From: an uncultured Clostridia bacterium
GTDB lineage: Bacteria; Bacillota; Clostridia; TANB77; CAG-508
Assembly: GCA_947624405.1 (NCBI GenBank)
Contig: CANQKB010000028.1
Location: forward strand, 1-15,438
Length of the DNA: 15,438 bases
Reading direction: 5' to 3'
The position numbers and the translations under genes are program-made. The notes under the pieces were generated by a model that saw nothing but the letters and a program-made list of their open reading frames with translations, searched no databases and was not told where the DNA came from. How positions within the stretch are numbered: position 1 is the stretch's first letter; the number at the start of each line of letters is the position of its first letter. Shown piece after piece: positions 7,663-14,840 of the stretch.

Positions 7663-8907
7663 ATGAGCAGAAAGATGAAAAAAGTTTGCTTAGTACTTGT
7701 TTTATGTATTTTAATAGTTTTACTTATATATATTAGTAATATAACTAATATACCGGAAAATCTTATTTTATTTCAAGGAGAAACTTTAAATCTGAAGACA
7801 GCATTAGGTGTTAATATAGAAACAGAATCTTCGAATAATCCCAATATAGAAAAAATAGAAAATAAAAAAACAGTTACAGTTTCAAGCGATGTAGCTGAAA
7901 GTGATTCTCTTGGAAATGTAAGTTTAGAAGTATCACTTTTTGGCATAAAAATAAAGCAAATTGATGCACAAATTATAGAAAATACAGAAGTAGTGCCACT
8001 TGGAAATTTAATAGGTATGAAGTTATATACAAATGGGGTGTTAGTTGTTGGAATGTCAGATATAGTAGGCAAAGATGGAGAAAGATATAAACCTTATGAA
8101 GGTTCAGGAATACAAGAAGGTGATGTAATAATAGGTATAAATGAAAAAGAGATTGCAAGCACATATGATTTAACAAATGCAATTAACTCCTCAAAAGGTG
8201 AAAGTATGATGGTTGATTATGTGAGAGATAAACAAAGCTATGAAACTAAGATGCAGGCTATAAAGACAGAAGATAATGTGTACAAAATAGGGTTATGGGT
8301 AAGAGATACAGCTGCAGGAGTTGGTACAGCAACCTTTTATGATCCCAATTCTAAGATGTTTGGCAGTCTAGGACATGGAATTATAGATAATGATACAGAA
8401 AAGTTAATAGATATTTCATCAGGAGAAATTGTAACTGCTGAAATTGTATCAATATCAAAAGGTACAGAAGGAAATCCAGGGAAAATTCAGGGCTCAATAG
8501 ATGAAGGGGTAACGATTGGTACAATAACCAAAAACACTAATTTTGGTGTTTTTGGAAGTTTAGATAATTTAGAAAATATGAATATAAATGAATATAAAAC
8601 TGTTCCTGTAGCTCTGCGTAATGAGGTCACTTTAGGACCTGCTAAGCTTATTTGTTCATTAGATGATGGGCAGATAAAAGAATATGATGTTAATATTGAA
8701 AAGATTTACTTGAATAATAATATTGATAATAAAAGTATGGTTGTTAAAATAACTGATGAGGAGTTGCTTAAAAGAACAGGTGGCATCATTCAAGGTATGA
8801 GTGGTAGCCCTATTATTCAAAATGGAAAGTTAGTGGCATCTCTTACGCATGTAATGGTTAATAATTTTGAGCTTCGGCTATGCGGTTTTTGCAGAAACGA
8901 TGATTAA
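7663..8907 (+). CDS. spoIVB: SpoIVB peptidase (S55 family), C-terminus frameshifted
   Basis: SpoIVB is a serine protease secreted by the forespore that triggers pro-sigma-K processing by cleaving SpoIVFA. This 414-residue frame shows an N-terminal membrane anchor (about 7-25), a PDZ domain (about 115-200, with GIQEGDVIIGINEKEI), the catalytic histidine in LGHGI (H238) and the serine block GMSGSP (380-383), then LVASLTHVMVNN. The family should continue with a GY..F.E sequence. Here the annotated frame instead reads FELRLCGFCRNDD. The next frame, from 8876, reads GYAVFAETMIKNMK and stops at 8918-8920, so one extra base near 8875 has shifted the end. Corrected, the protein would be 418 residues. 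The start is uncertain: AAGGG (7657-7661) is only 1 base from ATG 7663 and 13 from ATG 7675. Confidence 0.88.
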   Translation: MSRKMKKVCLVLVLCILIVLLIYISNITNIPENLILFQGETLNLKTALGVNIETESSNNPNIEKIENKKTVTVSSDVAESDSLGNVSLEVSLFGIKIKQIDAQIIENTEVVPLGNLIGMKLYTNGVLVVGMSDIVGKDGERYKPYEGSGIQEGDVIIGINEKEIASTYDLTNAINSSKGESMMVDYVRDKQSYETKMQAIKTEDNVYKIGLWVRDTAAGVGTATFYDPNSKMFGSLGHGIIDNDTEKLIDISSGEIVTAEIVSISKGTEGNPGKIQGSIDEGVTIGTITKNTNFGVFGSLDNLENMNINEYKTVPVALRNEVTLGPAKLICSLDDGQIKEYDVNIEKIYLNNNIDNKSMVVKITDEELLKRTGGIIQGMSGSPIIQNGKLVASLTHVMVNNFELRLCGFCRNDD

Positions 8908-8982
8908 GAATATGAAATAACAATTGTAATTTTTTATAAAATTTACTGTAATAGTTCAGTGCTTTTTTATATAAATAATTGC

Positions 8983-9128
8983 AAAGCCTGAAAAATAGTT
9001 GTTTTTACATTCACTTGGTGTCGCAATCTCCAAATTGTATTTTAGTATGTCGATTGCTCCAATTCGCACTCGCTTCGCTCGTTTGGTCGCTTACGCGTTC
9101 ATTTCAAAACAACTATTTTTCAGGCTTT
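8983..9128 (+). repeat. 146-bp palindromic intergenic element with 23-bp arms
   Basis: Positions 8983-9005 and 9106-9128 are perfect inverted copies (left arm starts AAAGCCTGAAAAATAG). They flank a 100-base centre that is visibly richer in G and C than the surroundings (9061-9100, with CTCGCTTCGCTCG). A T run (9126-9130) follows the right arm, so the element can also act as a terminator for spoIVB. The boundaries and composition suggest a dispersed palindromic repeat or MITE. A 60-codon frame inside it is an accident of the repeat. The whole 356-base gap between the corrected spoIVB end and murC contains only this, two copies of AATTTACTGTAA (8940-8951, 9195-9206), a small palindrome and the murC promoter. 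Confidence 0.65.
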
Positions 9129-9180
9129 TTATAGTTAAAATCATTTCCTCAGGTAGCTTAGCGAAAATCGACAGTGAATA

Positions 9181-9194
9181 GTAACAACTGTTAC
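9181..9194 (+). repeat. small palindrome upstream of murC
   Basis: GTAACA and TGTTAC are perfect 6-bp arms around AC (9181-9194), about 32 bases before the -35 of murC. One copy of the 12-bp direct repeat AATTTACTGTAA begins one base after it (9195-9206). It could be an operator; no factor can be named. Confidence 0.3.
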
Positions 9195-9225
9195 AATTTA
9201 CTGTAAGATTTTATTCAAAAATATA

Positions 9226-9254
9226 TTGAAAAATTCATATAATAATTGTATAAT
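9226..9254 (+). promoter_or_regulatory. sigma-A promoter of murC
   Basis: TTGAAA (9226-9231) and TATAAT (9249-9254) are exactly 17 bases apart. The predicted start near 9261 leaves a leader of about 16 bases containing AAGGAG (9263-9268). This also excludes any murC start upstream of 9277. Confidence 0.8.
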
Positions 9255-9276
9255 GGTTAAGCAAGGAGTGGAGATA

Positions 9277-10656
9277 ATGTCTAGTATAGATGAAATAAAA
9301 AAATACAATACAATACATTTTATTGGTATTGGTGGAATAAGTATGAGTGGTATTGCAGAAACAATCAGGAACTTAGGCGTTAATATAACTGGTTCAGATT
9401 ATGCAAAATCTGAAATTACTGATAGACTTATTTCTCATGGAATAGATGTAACTATTGGTAGTGATATAGAAAAAGTAAAAAAAGCAGATTTAATTGTTTA
9501 TACAGCTGCAATTCCAGCAGATGATGTTGAATTAAAAAAAGCAAGAGAATTGAATAAAAAAACGTGTGAACGAGCTGTTTTTTTAGGAAAATTAACAGAA
9601 GCATTTAAAGAAACAATTGGTATAGCTGGTACACATGGTAAGACTACAACAACATCATTAGTAGCACTTTGTTTTATAGAGGCAGGATTAGATCCTAATG
9701 TACAAGTAGGAGCAATTTTAAAAGAATTAAATGGAAATTATAGAATTGGTAATAGCGATTATCTTATATTAGAAGCATGTGAATATGTAGAAAGTTTTTT
9801 ACATTTCCATCCTAAATCTGAGATAATTTTAAATATTGATAATGACCACTTAGATTATTTTAAAAATATGGAAAATGTAAAATTAGCATTTAAAAAATAT
9901 GCTAGATTATTACCAAAAGATGGGTTGCTTGTTATTAATGCTGATGATGTAAATTCTGCAGGATTGGATAGAGAAACACAAGCAAAGTGTGTTACTTTTG
10001 GATTAGAAAATCCAAAGGCAAATTATCTTGCAAAAAATATTAAGTTTGATAAAGATGGATTTGCAAGTTTTGATGTATATAAAAATGGCGTACTTTTTGA
10101 TAGTTTCAAACTATCAATTCCTGGAAAACACAATGTATTAAATGGAACTGCTTGTATTGCTTTATGTGATAATTATGGAATTAGTGTTGATGCTATAAAA
10201 AAAGCTTTCACAATTTTTAAAGGAGCTCATAGAAGATTGGAATATAAAGGTACATTTAATAATATCGATGTTTTTGATGATTATGCTCATCATCCTACAG
10301 AAATAAGAGCAACTTCATCAGCTTTAAATGGAAAAACATTTAATGAATCATGGGTAGTATTTCAACCTCATACATATACTAGATTAAAAAATTTATTAGA
10401 TGATTTTGCAGATTCGTTGCTTGATTTTGATCATATTATAGTAACAGATGTGTATGCGGCTCGTGAAAAGAATGTTTATAATATTTCTTCAAAAGATTTA
10501 GCAGATAAGATTTCTGAGCTTGGTAAACCAGTACAATATATTTCCAGCTTTGATAATGTAGTTAAGTTGCTTAAAAAGAGTGCAAAACCTCATGATGTGA
10601 TTTTGACATTGGGGGCTGGTACAGTTACTGATATTGGAGATATGTTATTAAAATAG
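9277..10656 (+). CDS. murC: UDP-N-acetylmuramate--L-alanine ligase
   Basis: MurC adds L-alanine to UDP-N-acetylmuramic acid in the cytoplasm, the first amino acid of the peptidoglycan stem peptide, using ATP. The 459-residue protein shows the family order. The N-terminal Rossmann motif is HFIGIGGISMSGIAE, the ATP loop is GTHGKTTTT (118-126), and LNIDNDHLDYF is the Mur-ligase central motif. Next come GAHRRLEYKG (from 316), DDYAHHPTE (334-342) and FQPHTYTR. ATG 9277 is chosen because AAGGAG lies 8 bases upstream and the promoter excludes earlier starts. Length is normal for MurC. It is transcribed alone from its own promoter. Its last 9 bases overlap the end of the converging regulator gene, with no space for a dedicated terminator. 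Confidence 0.96.
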   Translation: MSSIDEIKKYNTIHFIGIGGISMSGIAETIRNLGVNITGSDYAKSEITDRLISHGIDVTIGSDIEKVKKADLIVYTAAIPADDVELKKARELNKKTCERAVFLGKLTEAFKETIGIAGTHGKTTTTSLVALCFIEAGLDPNVQVGAILKELNGNYRIGNSDYLILEACEYVESFLHFHPKSEIILNIDNDHLDYFKNMENVKLAFKKYARLLPKDGLLVINADDVNSAGLDRETQAKCVTFGLENPKANYLAKNIKFDKDGFASFDVYKNGVLFDSFKLSIPGKHNVLNGTACIALCDNYGISVDAIKKAFTIFKGAHRRLEYKGTFNNIDVFDDYAHHPTEIRATSSALNGKTFNESWVVFQPHTYTRLKNLLDDFADSLLDFDHIIVTDVYAAREKNVYNISSKDLADKISELGKPVQYISSFDNVVKLLKKSAKPHDVILTLGAGTVTDIGDMLLK

Positions 10657-11276
10657 TAGAGTTATTTTGTTCCTGTCTTGTTTTATAAAATGCTCATTTT
10701 TTAGAGTAGAAAGTTCGCGAGACATGGAACTTCTGTCTACGCCTAAATAGTTTGCAAGTTCGGTTATAGAAAATGGAAGAGTGAAGCTTTTACCATGTTT
10801 TTTGGAAAGAAGACCAAAATATCCGAAGAAGTTTATCACGAGTGGTTCTTCTAGATAATAATTCAACTCTTGAAGTCAAATCTACAATCTTTGAAAGTAC
10901 AAGGCTTGTAAAATTGGCTTCAAGTTTTTTGTGAAAACTGCAATTTGATTTACATTTAACACTGATATCATCATAAAGAAACATTAGAACCTTACATTTT
11001 TCTTTTGCTTCGACAATAAATTCACTATTAGTATTTATATCATAAAATATTTCACCAAATATAGAGTTCGCACTAAAACGTTCTGTTACTATCCTATTTC
11101 CGTTTATATCATATCTAACTAAGTCTGCATTTCCAGACATGAGAATGCAAAGCTGATTACGATTAACTAGGTATGTAGTAATCGTTTCGCCTTTTTTAAA
11201 TTCTTTTATTTGAGTCCTAGTGCAACCGTTTAGAAAATTCTTCGACAAAGCTTGAAATTTCAAAGTTATTTAACAT
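10648..11276 (-). pseudogene. Crp/Fnr-family transcription regulator with two frameshifts
   Basis: Read on the minus strand from ATG 11276 (GAGGTGA at 11288-11282, 5 bases upstream), the frame begins MLNNFEISSFVEEF. It then needs one base removed from a T4 run (11237-11234) to continue as LNGCTRTQIKEFKKGETI. The N-terminal part is a cyclic-nucleotide-binding-like beta barrel (NRNQLCILMSGNADLVRY, SIFGEIF). A second extra base near 10822 separates LLSRRTTRDKLL from YFGLLSKKHGKSFTLPFS, which leads into the helix-turn-helix ITELANYLGVDRSSMSREL. Removing both bases leaves 627 bases, exactly 208 codons and a stop, a normal family length. Either the gene is newly broken or the sequence has indel errors. 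Cysteines occur in the barrel and linker, but a complete Fnr iron-sulfur motif is not clear. Two palindromes upstream are its likely targets. Confidence 0.8.
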
Positions 11277-11297
11277 GAATATCACCTCATAGACAAA

Positions 11298-11326
11298 ATA
11301 ATATCACAAAAATGTTGCAAATGCAA
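11298..11326 (-). promoter_or_regulatory. promoter of the Crp/Fnr-type regulator
   Basis: On the minus strand TTGCAT (11326-11321) and TATTAT (11303-11298) are 17 bases apart. The predicted start near 11291 leaves a 15-base leader holding GAGGTGA. The -35 and part of the spacer are inside the palindrome at 11311-11330. Confidence 0.5.
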
Positions 11327-11330
11327 CATT
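11311..11330. promoter_or_regulatory. Crp/Fnr-type operator, regulator side
   Basis: AATGTTGCA-AA-TGCAACATT is a 20-bp palindrome with perfect 9-bp arms. Its 16-bp core is identical to the site at 11495-11510. It covers the -35 of the regulator's promoter, a position that normally gives repression, so autorepression is likely. Confidence 0.7.
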
Positions 11331-11402
11331 AAAAATGGAAATTTTTTGAAACTAAAAAGCTTAAAACTCTTTAATAGTAATGAATTTCAAATTTTTGGTT
11401 TA

Positions 11403-11443
11403 TTTACAAATTTTTTGAATAAAATTTGTAATAAATTTGTAAT
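11403..11443 (+). promoter_or_regulatory. possible tandem promoters in an 11-bp duplication
   Basis: AAATTTGTAAT occurs twice head to tail (11422-11432, 11433-11443). Each copy supplies a TGTAAT that could be a -10: TTTACA (11403-11408) is 18 bases before the first and TTGAAT (11415-11420) is 17 bases before the second. Transcripts from here would run through the operator at 11495-11510 into nrdD. The region is very AT-rich, so chance matches are a risk. Confidence 0.3.
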
Positions 11444-11494
11444 ATAAGATAAAAATGTTGGGAGAGAATGGAATGGAAATTTAGTCAAAAAGGT

Positions 11495-11510
11495 TGTTGC
11501 AAATGCAACA
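11495..11510. promoter_or_regulatory. Crp/Fnr-type operator, nrdD side
   Basis: TGTTGCAAATGCAACA repeats the core of the site at 11313-11328 without a mismatch. Its centre, 11502.5, is 41.5 bases before the start predicted from TATAAT at 11532-11537. This is the classical position for class II activation by Crp/Fnr proteins. Confidence 0.7.
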
Positions 11511-11531
11511 GATTATCAAAAAAAACAACTA

Positions 11532-11537
11532 TATAAT
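11532..11537 (+). promoter_or_regulatory. -10 element of an activator-dependent nrdD promoter
   Basis: A perfect TATAAT lies here with no good -35 at 16-18 bases, as expected when an activator bound at the -41.5 position replaces -35 contacts. The predicted start near 11544 gives a 25-base leader containing AAGGGGG (11554-11560). Confidence 0.5.
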
Positions 11538-11568
11538 TATCACAGATTTAGTCAAGGGGGAAGAACAT

Positions 11569-13695
11569 ATGAAAGTTATAAAAAGAGACGGAAGAGCTGT
11601 AGAGTACGAAAGAGCAAAGATTGAACGTGCTATTTTAAAAGCAAACGATGAAGTAAGAGGAAAAGAAAAAGCAACAAAGGAGGAAGTTAAATGTATAGTA
11701 AATTATATCGAAGATCTTGGAAAAAAAAGAATTTTAGTTGAAGATATACAAGATATAATTGAACAACAATTGATGAAAGCTGGTAAATATGATTTGGCAA
11801 AAAAATACATTGTATATAGATATACAAGAGCATTAGTTAGAAAACAAAATACAACAGATGAATCTATATTAAGTCTTATCAAGAATTCTAATAAAGATCT
11901 TATGGAAGAAAATTCAAATAAAAATGCAATTATAGCATCTACACAAAGAGATTTAATTGCTGGTGAGGTTTCAAAAGATTTGACTAAAAGGATGTTGCTC
12001 CCTGAAAAAATTTCAAAGGCACATGAAGAAGGAATTTTACATTTCCATGATGCAGATTACTTTTTACAACCTATACATAATTGTTGCTTAATAAATATCA
12101 AAGATATGTTAGATAATGGAACAGTTATGAATGGAAAAATGATAGAAACACCAAAGAGTTTCCAAGTTGCATGTACTGTTATGACACAGATTATTGCATC
12201 TGTTGCAAGTAGTCAATATGGTGGACAATCTGTAGATATAAAACACCTTGGAAAATATTTGAGAAAAAGTCGTGAAAAATTTGAAAAGCAAATAGAAGAA
12301 ATAAATGATGGTACACTTTCTAAGAAAATGGTAGATGAACTTGTAGAACAAAGATTAAAAGGTGAATTAAGTTCAGGTGTTCAAACTATTCAATATCAAA
12401 TTAATACATTAATGACAACTAATGGACAATCTCCATTTGTAACATTATTCTTAAATCTTGATAAAGATGATGAATATATTGAAGAAAATGCTATGATAAT
12501 TGAGGAGATTTTAAAACAAAGATATAAAGGAATAAAGAATGAAAAAGGCGTATATATTACACCAGCATTCCCAAAACTTGTATATGTACTAGATGAACAT
12601 AACTGCTTACAAGGTGGTAAATATGATTATTTAACGAAACTAGCAGTAAAATGTTCTTCAAAGAGAATGTATCCTGATTACATTTCAGCTAAGAAAATGA
12701 GAGAAAATTATGAAGGTAATGTATTTAGTCCAATGGGTTGTAGAAGTTTCTTAATTCCTTGGAAAGATGAAAATGGAAAATATAAATTTGAAGGCAGATT
12801 TAACCAAGGTGTTGTAAGTATAAACTTACCACAAATAGGAATAATTGCAGGACATGATGAAGAAAAATTCTGGAAATTATTAGATGAAAGACTAGAATTA
12901 TGTAGAGAGGCTTTAATGTGCAGACATTATGCACTTCTTGGAACATCAGCAGATGTAAGTCCAATACATTGGAGATATGGAGCTATTGCAAGACTTGAAA
13001 AAGGTGAAAAAATAGATAAACTATTGAAAGGTGGATATTCTACTCTATCTCTAGGATATATTGGAATATATGAGATGACAAAAGCAGTAAAAGGTGTATC
13101 TCATACAACAGAAGAAGGAAGAGAATTTGCATTAAAAGTTATGCAACATTTGAAAGATACTACTACTAAATGGAGAGAAGAGTCAGGACTTGGTTTCTCA
13201 TTATATGGAACACCAGCAGAAAGTTTATGTTACAGATTTGCAAGAATAGATAAAGAAAAATTTGGAAATATAGACGATATTACAGATAAGGGATATTATA
13301 CAAATTCATATCACGTAGATGTTAGAGAAAAAATAGATGCATTCTCTAAATTAAAATTTGAATCTGATTTCCAAAAATTATCTGGAGGCGGAGCAATTTC
13401 TTATGTTGAAGTTCCAAATATGAAACATAATTTGAATGCATTAGAAGAGGTAGTTAAGTTTATATATAATAATATTCAATATGCTGAATTTAATACTAAA
13501 TCAGATTATTGTCAAGTATGTGGATTTGATGGAGAAATAACAGTTAATGATCATTATGAGTGGGAATGCCCAAATTGTGGAAATAAGGATAAGAGCAAAA
13601 TGAATGTTGTTAGACGTACTTGTGGATATTTAGGCGAGAATTTCTGGAATGAGGGGAAGACGAAGGAGATTAAAGCTCGTGTCCTTCACCTATGA
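11569..13695 (+). CDS. nrdD: anaerobic ribonucleoside-triphosphate reductase (class III)
   Basis: NrdD reduces ribonucleoside triphosphates to deoxyribonucleotides by glycyl-radical chemistry and works only without oxygen. The 708-residue product starts at ATG 11569 (AAGGGGG, 8 bases upstream); the frame further upstream passes through the operator and is not translated. Residues 1-95 form an ATP-cone regulatory domain (MKVIKRDGRAVEYERAKIER). The catalytic barrel includes NGQSPFVTLFLN, MGCRSFLIPW with C391, and NQGVVSINLPQIG. Near the end are the zinc cysteines CQVC (648-651) and CPNC (667-670), and the glycyl-radical loop RRTCGYLG with G686 as the radical site. All key residues are present. 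The activase gene follows after 52 bases. Control by the adjacent Crp/Fnr-type regulator is suggested by the operator upstream. Confidence 0.96.
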   Translation: MKVIKRDGRAVEYERAKIERAILKANDEVRGKEKATKEEVKCIVNYIEDLGKKRILVEDIQDIIEQQLMKAGKYDLAKKYIVYRYTRALVRKQNTTDESILSLIKNSNKDLMEENSNKNAIIASTQRDLIAGEVSKDLTKRMLLPEKISKAHEEGILHFHDADYFLQPIHNCCLINIKDMLDNGTVMNGKMIETPKSFQVACTVMTQIIASVASSQYGGQSVDIKHLGKYLRKSREKFEKQIEEINDGTLSKKMVDELVEQRLKGELSSGVQTIQYQINTLMTTNGQSPFVTLFLNLDKDDEYIEENAMIIEEILKQRYKGIKNEKGVYITPAFPKLVYVLDEHNCLQGGKYDYLTKLAVKCSSKRMYPDYISAKKMRENYEGNVFSPMGCRSFLIPWKDENGKYKFEGRFNQGVVSINLPQIGIIAGHDEEKFWKLLDERLELCREALMCRHYALLGTSADVSPIHWRYGAIARLEKGEKIDKLLKGGYSTLSLGYIGIYEMTKAVKGVSHTTEEGREFALKVMQHLKDTTTKWREESGLGFSLYGTPAESLCYRFARIDKEKFGNIDDITDKGYYTNSYHVDVREKIDAFSKLKFESDFQKLSGGGAISYVEVPNMKHNLNALEEVVKFIYNNIQYAEFNTKSDYCQVCGFDGEITVNDHYEWECPNCGNKDKSKMNVVRRTCGYLGENFWNEGKTKEIKARVLHL

Positions 13696-13747
13696 TTTGC
13701 TTCAAGAATCAGCATCTTGCACACCTTAGAAAGGAATGAATTGAAAA

Positions 13748-14278
13748 ATGAATTATGCGACAATTAAGAAATGTGATGTAGCAAATGGTCCAGGTGTAAG
13801 AGTTTCACTTTTTGTAAGTGGATGCTCACATCATTGTAAAGGATGCTTTAATCAAGAAGCATGGGACTATAATTATGGAAATAAATTCACAGAAGAAACT
13901 GAAAAAGAAGTTATGGATGCTTTAAAGCCAGAATATATAAAAGGATTGTCTTTACTAGGTGGAGAACCTTTGGATATAAAAAATCAAGAAGGGTTACTTC
14001 CAATAGTGAAGAAAGCAAAAGAATTATATCCAGATAAACCAATATGGTGTTATACAGGATATTTATTTGATAAACAGGTTATGGGAGAAATGGCTGTAAA
14101 TAATGAAACAACCAATGAACTTTTAAAATATATTGATTATGTTGTTGATGGGGAATTTGTTGAAAGTCTTAAAAATCCTTCTTTACAGTTTAGAGGTTCT
14201 TCAAATCAAAGAATAATTGATGTACAAAAGAGTTTGCAAAATAATGAGGTAGTATTGTGGGATAAATTAGAGGAATAA
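13748..14278 (+). CDS. nrdG: anaerobic ribonucleotide reductase activating protein
   Basis: NrdG is a radical SAM enzyme that uses a [4Fe-4S] cluster and S-adenosylmethionine to make the glycyl radical on NrdD. The 176-residue protein has the cluster motif C26-x3-C30-x2-C33 (SGCSHHCKGCFN), preceded by VANGPGVRVSLFVSGC. It also carries LSLLGGEPL, the GGE motif that binds SAM, and PIWCYTGY, then RIIDVQKSL near the C-terminus, all typical. ATG 13748 is 12 bases from AAGGA (13731-13735), a long spacing, but no better in-frame start exists. It forms an operon with nrdD. No clear terminator follows: the 220-base gap to the next gene is AT-rich, with only a weak hairpin. Confidence 0.95.
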   Translation: MNYATIKKCDVANGPGVRVSLFVSGCSHHCKGCFNQEAWDYNYGNKFTEETEKEVMDALKPEYIKGLSLLGGEPLDIKNQEGLLPIVKKAKELYPDKPIWCYTGYLFDKQVMGEMAVNNETTNELLKYIDYVVDGEFVESLKNPSLQFRGSSNQRIIDVQKSLQNNEVVLWDKLEE

Positions 14279-14430
14279 AAGTTAAATTTTTTGCAATAAT
14301 TTATAATGGAAAGCAAAAAATATGAAGAATATAATTATATACTTATAGATTGTTTTACTTAGTTTTCATATAAGATTGATGAATAAATCTGGCAATTTTG
14401 GGAAATAATGAAAATATATAGGAAGACCAT

Positions 14431-14517
14431 ATGAAAAGTTTGAAAATATTAATTTTTAAAACTAATTTCTTCCTTATTGAAAGGATAAAAATATATAAAT
14501 GGATATTAGTACTATGA
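14431..14517 (+). CDS. possible 28-residue leader peptide
   Basis: ATG 14431 is 5 bases after AGGAAG (14420-14425) and opens a 28-codon frame (MKSLKILIFKTNFFL...), hydrophobic and basic. Its TGA (14515-14517) overlaps the ATG at 14514, codon 6 of the next gene, as ATGA. It may couple translation to that gene or be chance. Confidence 0.2.
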   Translation: MKSLKILIFKTNFFLIERIKIYKWILVL

Positions 14518-14840
14518 AAAACATTATTGTCTTAAAAAATTTACCATCAAATCTTGTTGATGAAGCTATTGTAATACTAAAAAGTGGAACAAAGCTAAAA
14601 AATAAAAAAACCGCAATAAAAAAATTGGAAAGTAATTGTGAATTAGAAGAAAATATTGGTTTTGACATTGCAGTAAAAGAAGCGGAAAATATTGTAAATG
14701 CATATATTAGTAAAATGGAAGAACCGATAAAGTATAATGTGGAAGTCAAAAATTTGAACAAAAAGTATAAGCAATTGAAATTATGTAGTTTCTTTTTGGG
14801 ATTGATTGCAATTTGTTGCATAATAGTTAATATAGTTTAA
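14499..14840 (+). CDS. small tail-anchored hypothetical protein
   Basis: The 113-residue product has a soluble N-terminal part of alternating Lys/Glu-rich helices (VLKNLPSNLVDEAIVILKSG, then EAENIVNAYISKMEE). A single hydrophobic segment ends it (about residues 94-113, LCSFFLGLIAICCIIVNIV), so it is probably anchored to the inner membrane by its C-terminus with the bulk in the cytoplasm. AAAGGA (14480-14485) is 13 bases from ATG 14499, which is far. An alternative start is ATG 14514 (MKNIIVLK). A frame on the opposite strand covers nearly the same bases but lacks coding character. The gene has its own terminator, and its upstream gap suggests a separate transcription unit. I recall similar uncharacterised proteins in gut Clostridia but cannot name a family or function. 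Confidence 0.65.
   Translation: MDISTMKNIIVLKNLPSNLVDEAIVILKSGTKLKNKKTAIKKLESNCELEENIGFDIAVKEAENIVNAYISKMEEPIKYNVEVKNLNKKYKQLKLCSFFLGLIAICCIIVNIV

Noticed and set aside
8999..9181. A 60-codon frame between spoIVB and murC.
   Set aside because: It lies almost wholly in the palindromic element, has no ribosome binding site and no protein-like composition.
9226..9276. An upstream ATG-like extension of murC by 17 codons.
   Set aside because: It begins inside the -35 hexamer of a perfect promoter, and the ATG at 9277 has a well-spaced AAGGAG.
11311..11510. The repeated 16-mer as the start of a CRISPR array or mobile-element ends.
   Set aside because: There are only two copies, 182 bases apart in the same palindromic form and each placed sensibly relative to a promoter. 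Operators explain them better.
11494..11568. A longer nrdD beginning with TTG at 11494.
   Set aside because: The extension runs through the operator and -10, and NrdD proteins start with the ATP-cone at ATG 11569, which has a strong ribosome binding site.
14286..14321. A hairpin after nrdG (ATTTTTTGC and GCAAAAAAT).
   Set aside because: The stem is nearly all A-T, the loop is 18 bases and no T run follows, so it is not a credible terminator.
14474..14821. A 115-codon hydrophobic frame on the minus strand opposite the tail-anchored protein.
   Set aside because: Hydrophobic antisense frames arise easily opposite Lys/Glu-rich AT-rich genes. The plus-strand frame has a coherent layout and a terminator right after its stop.
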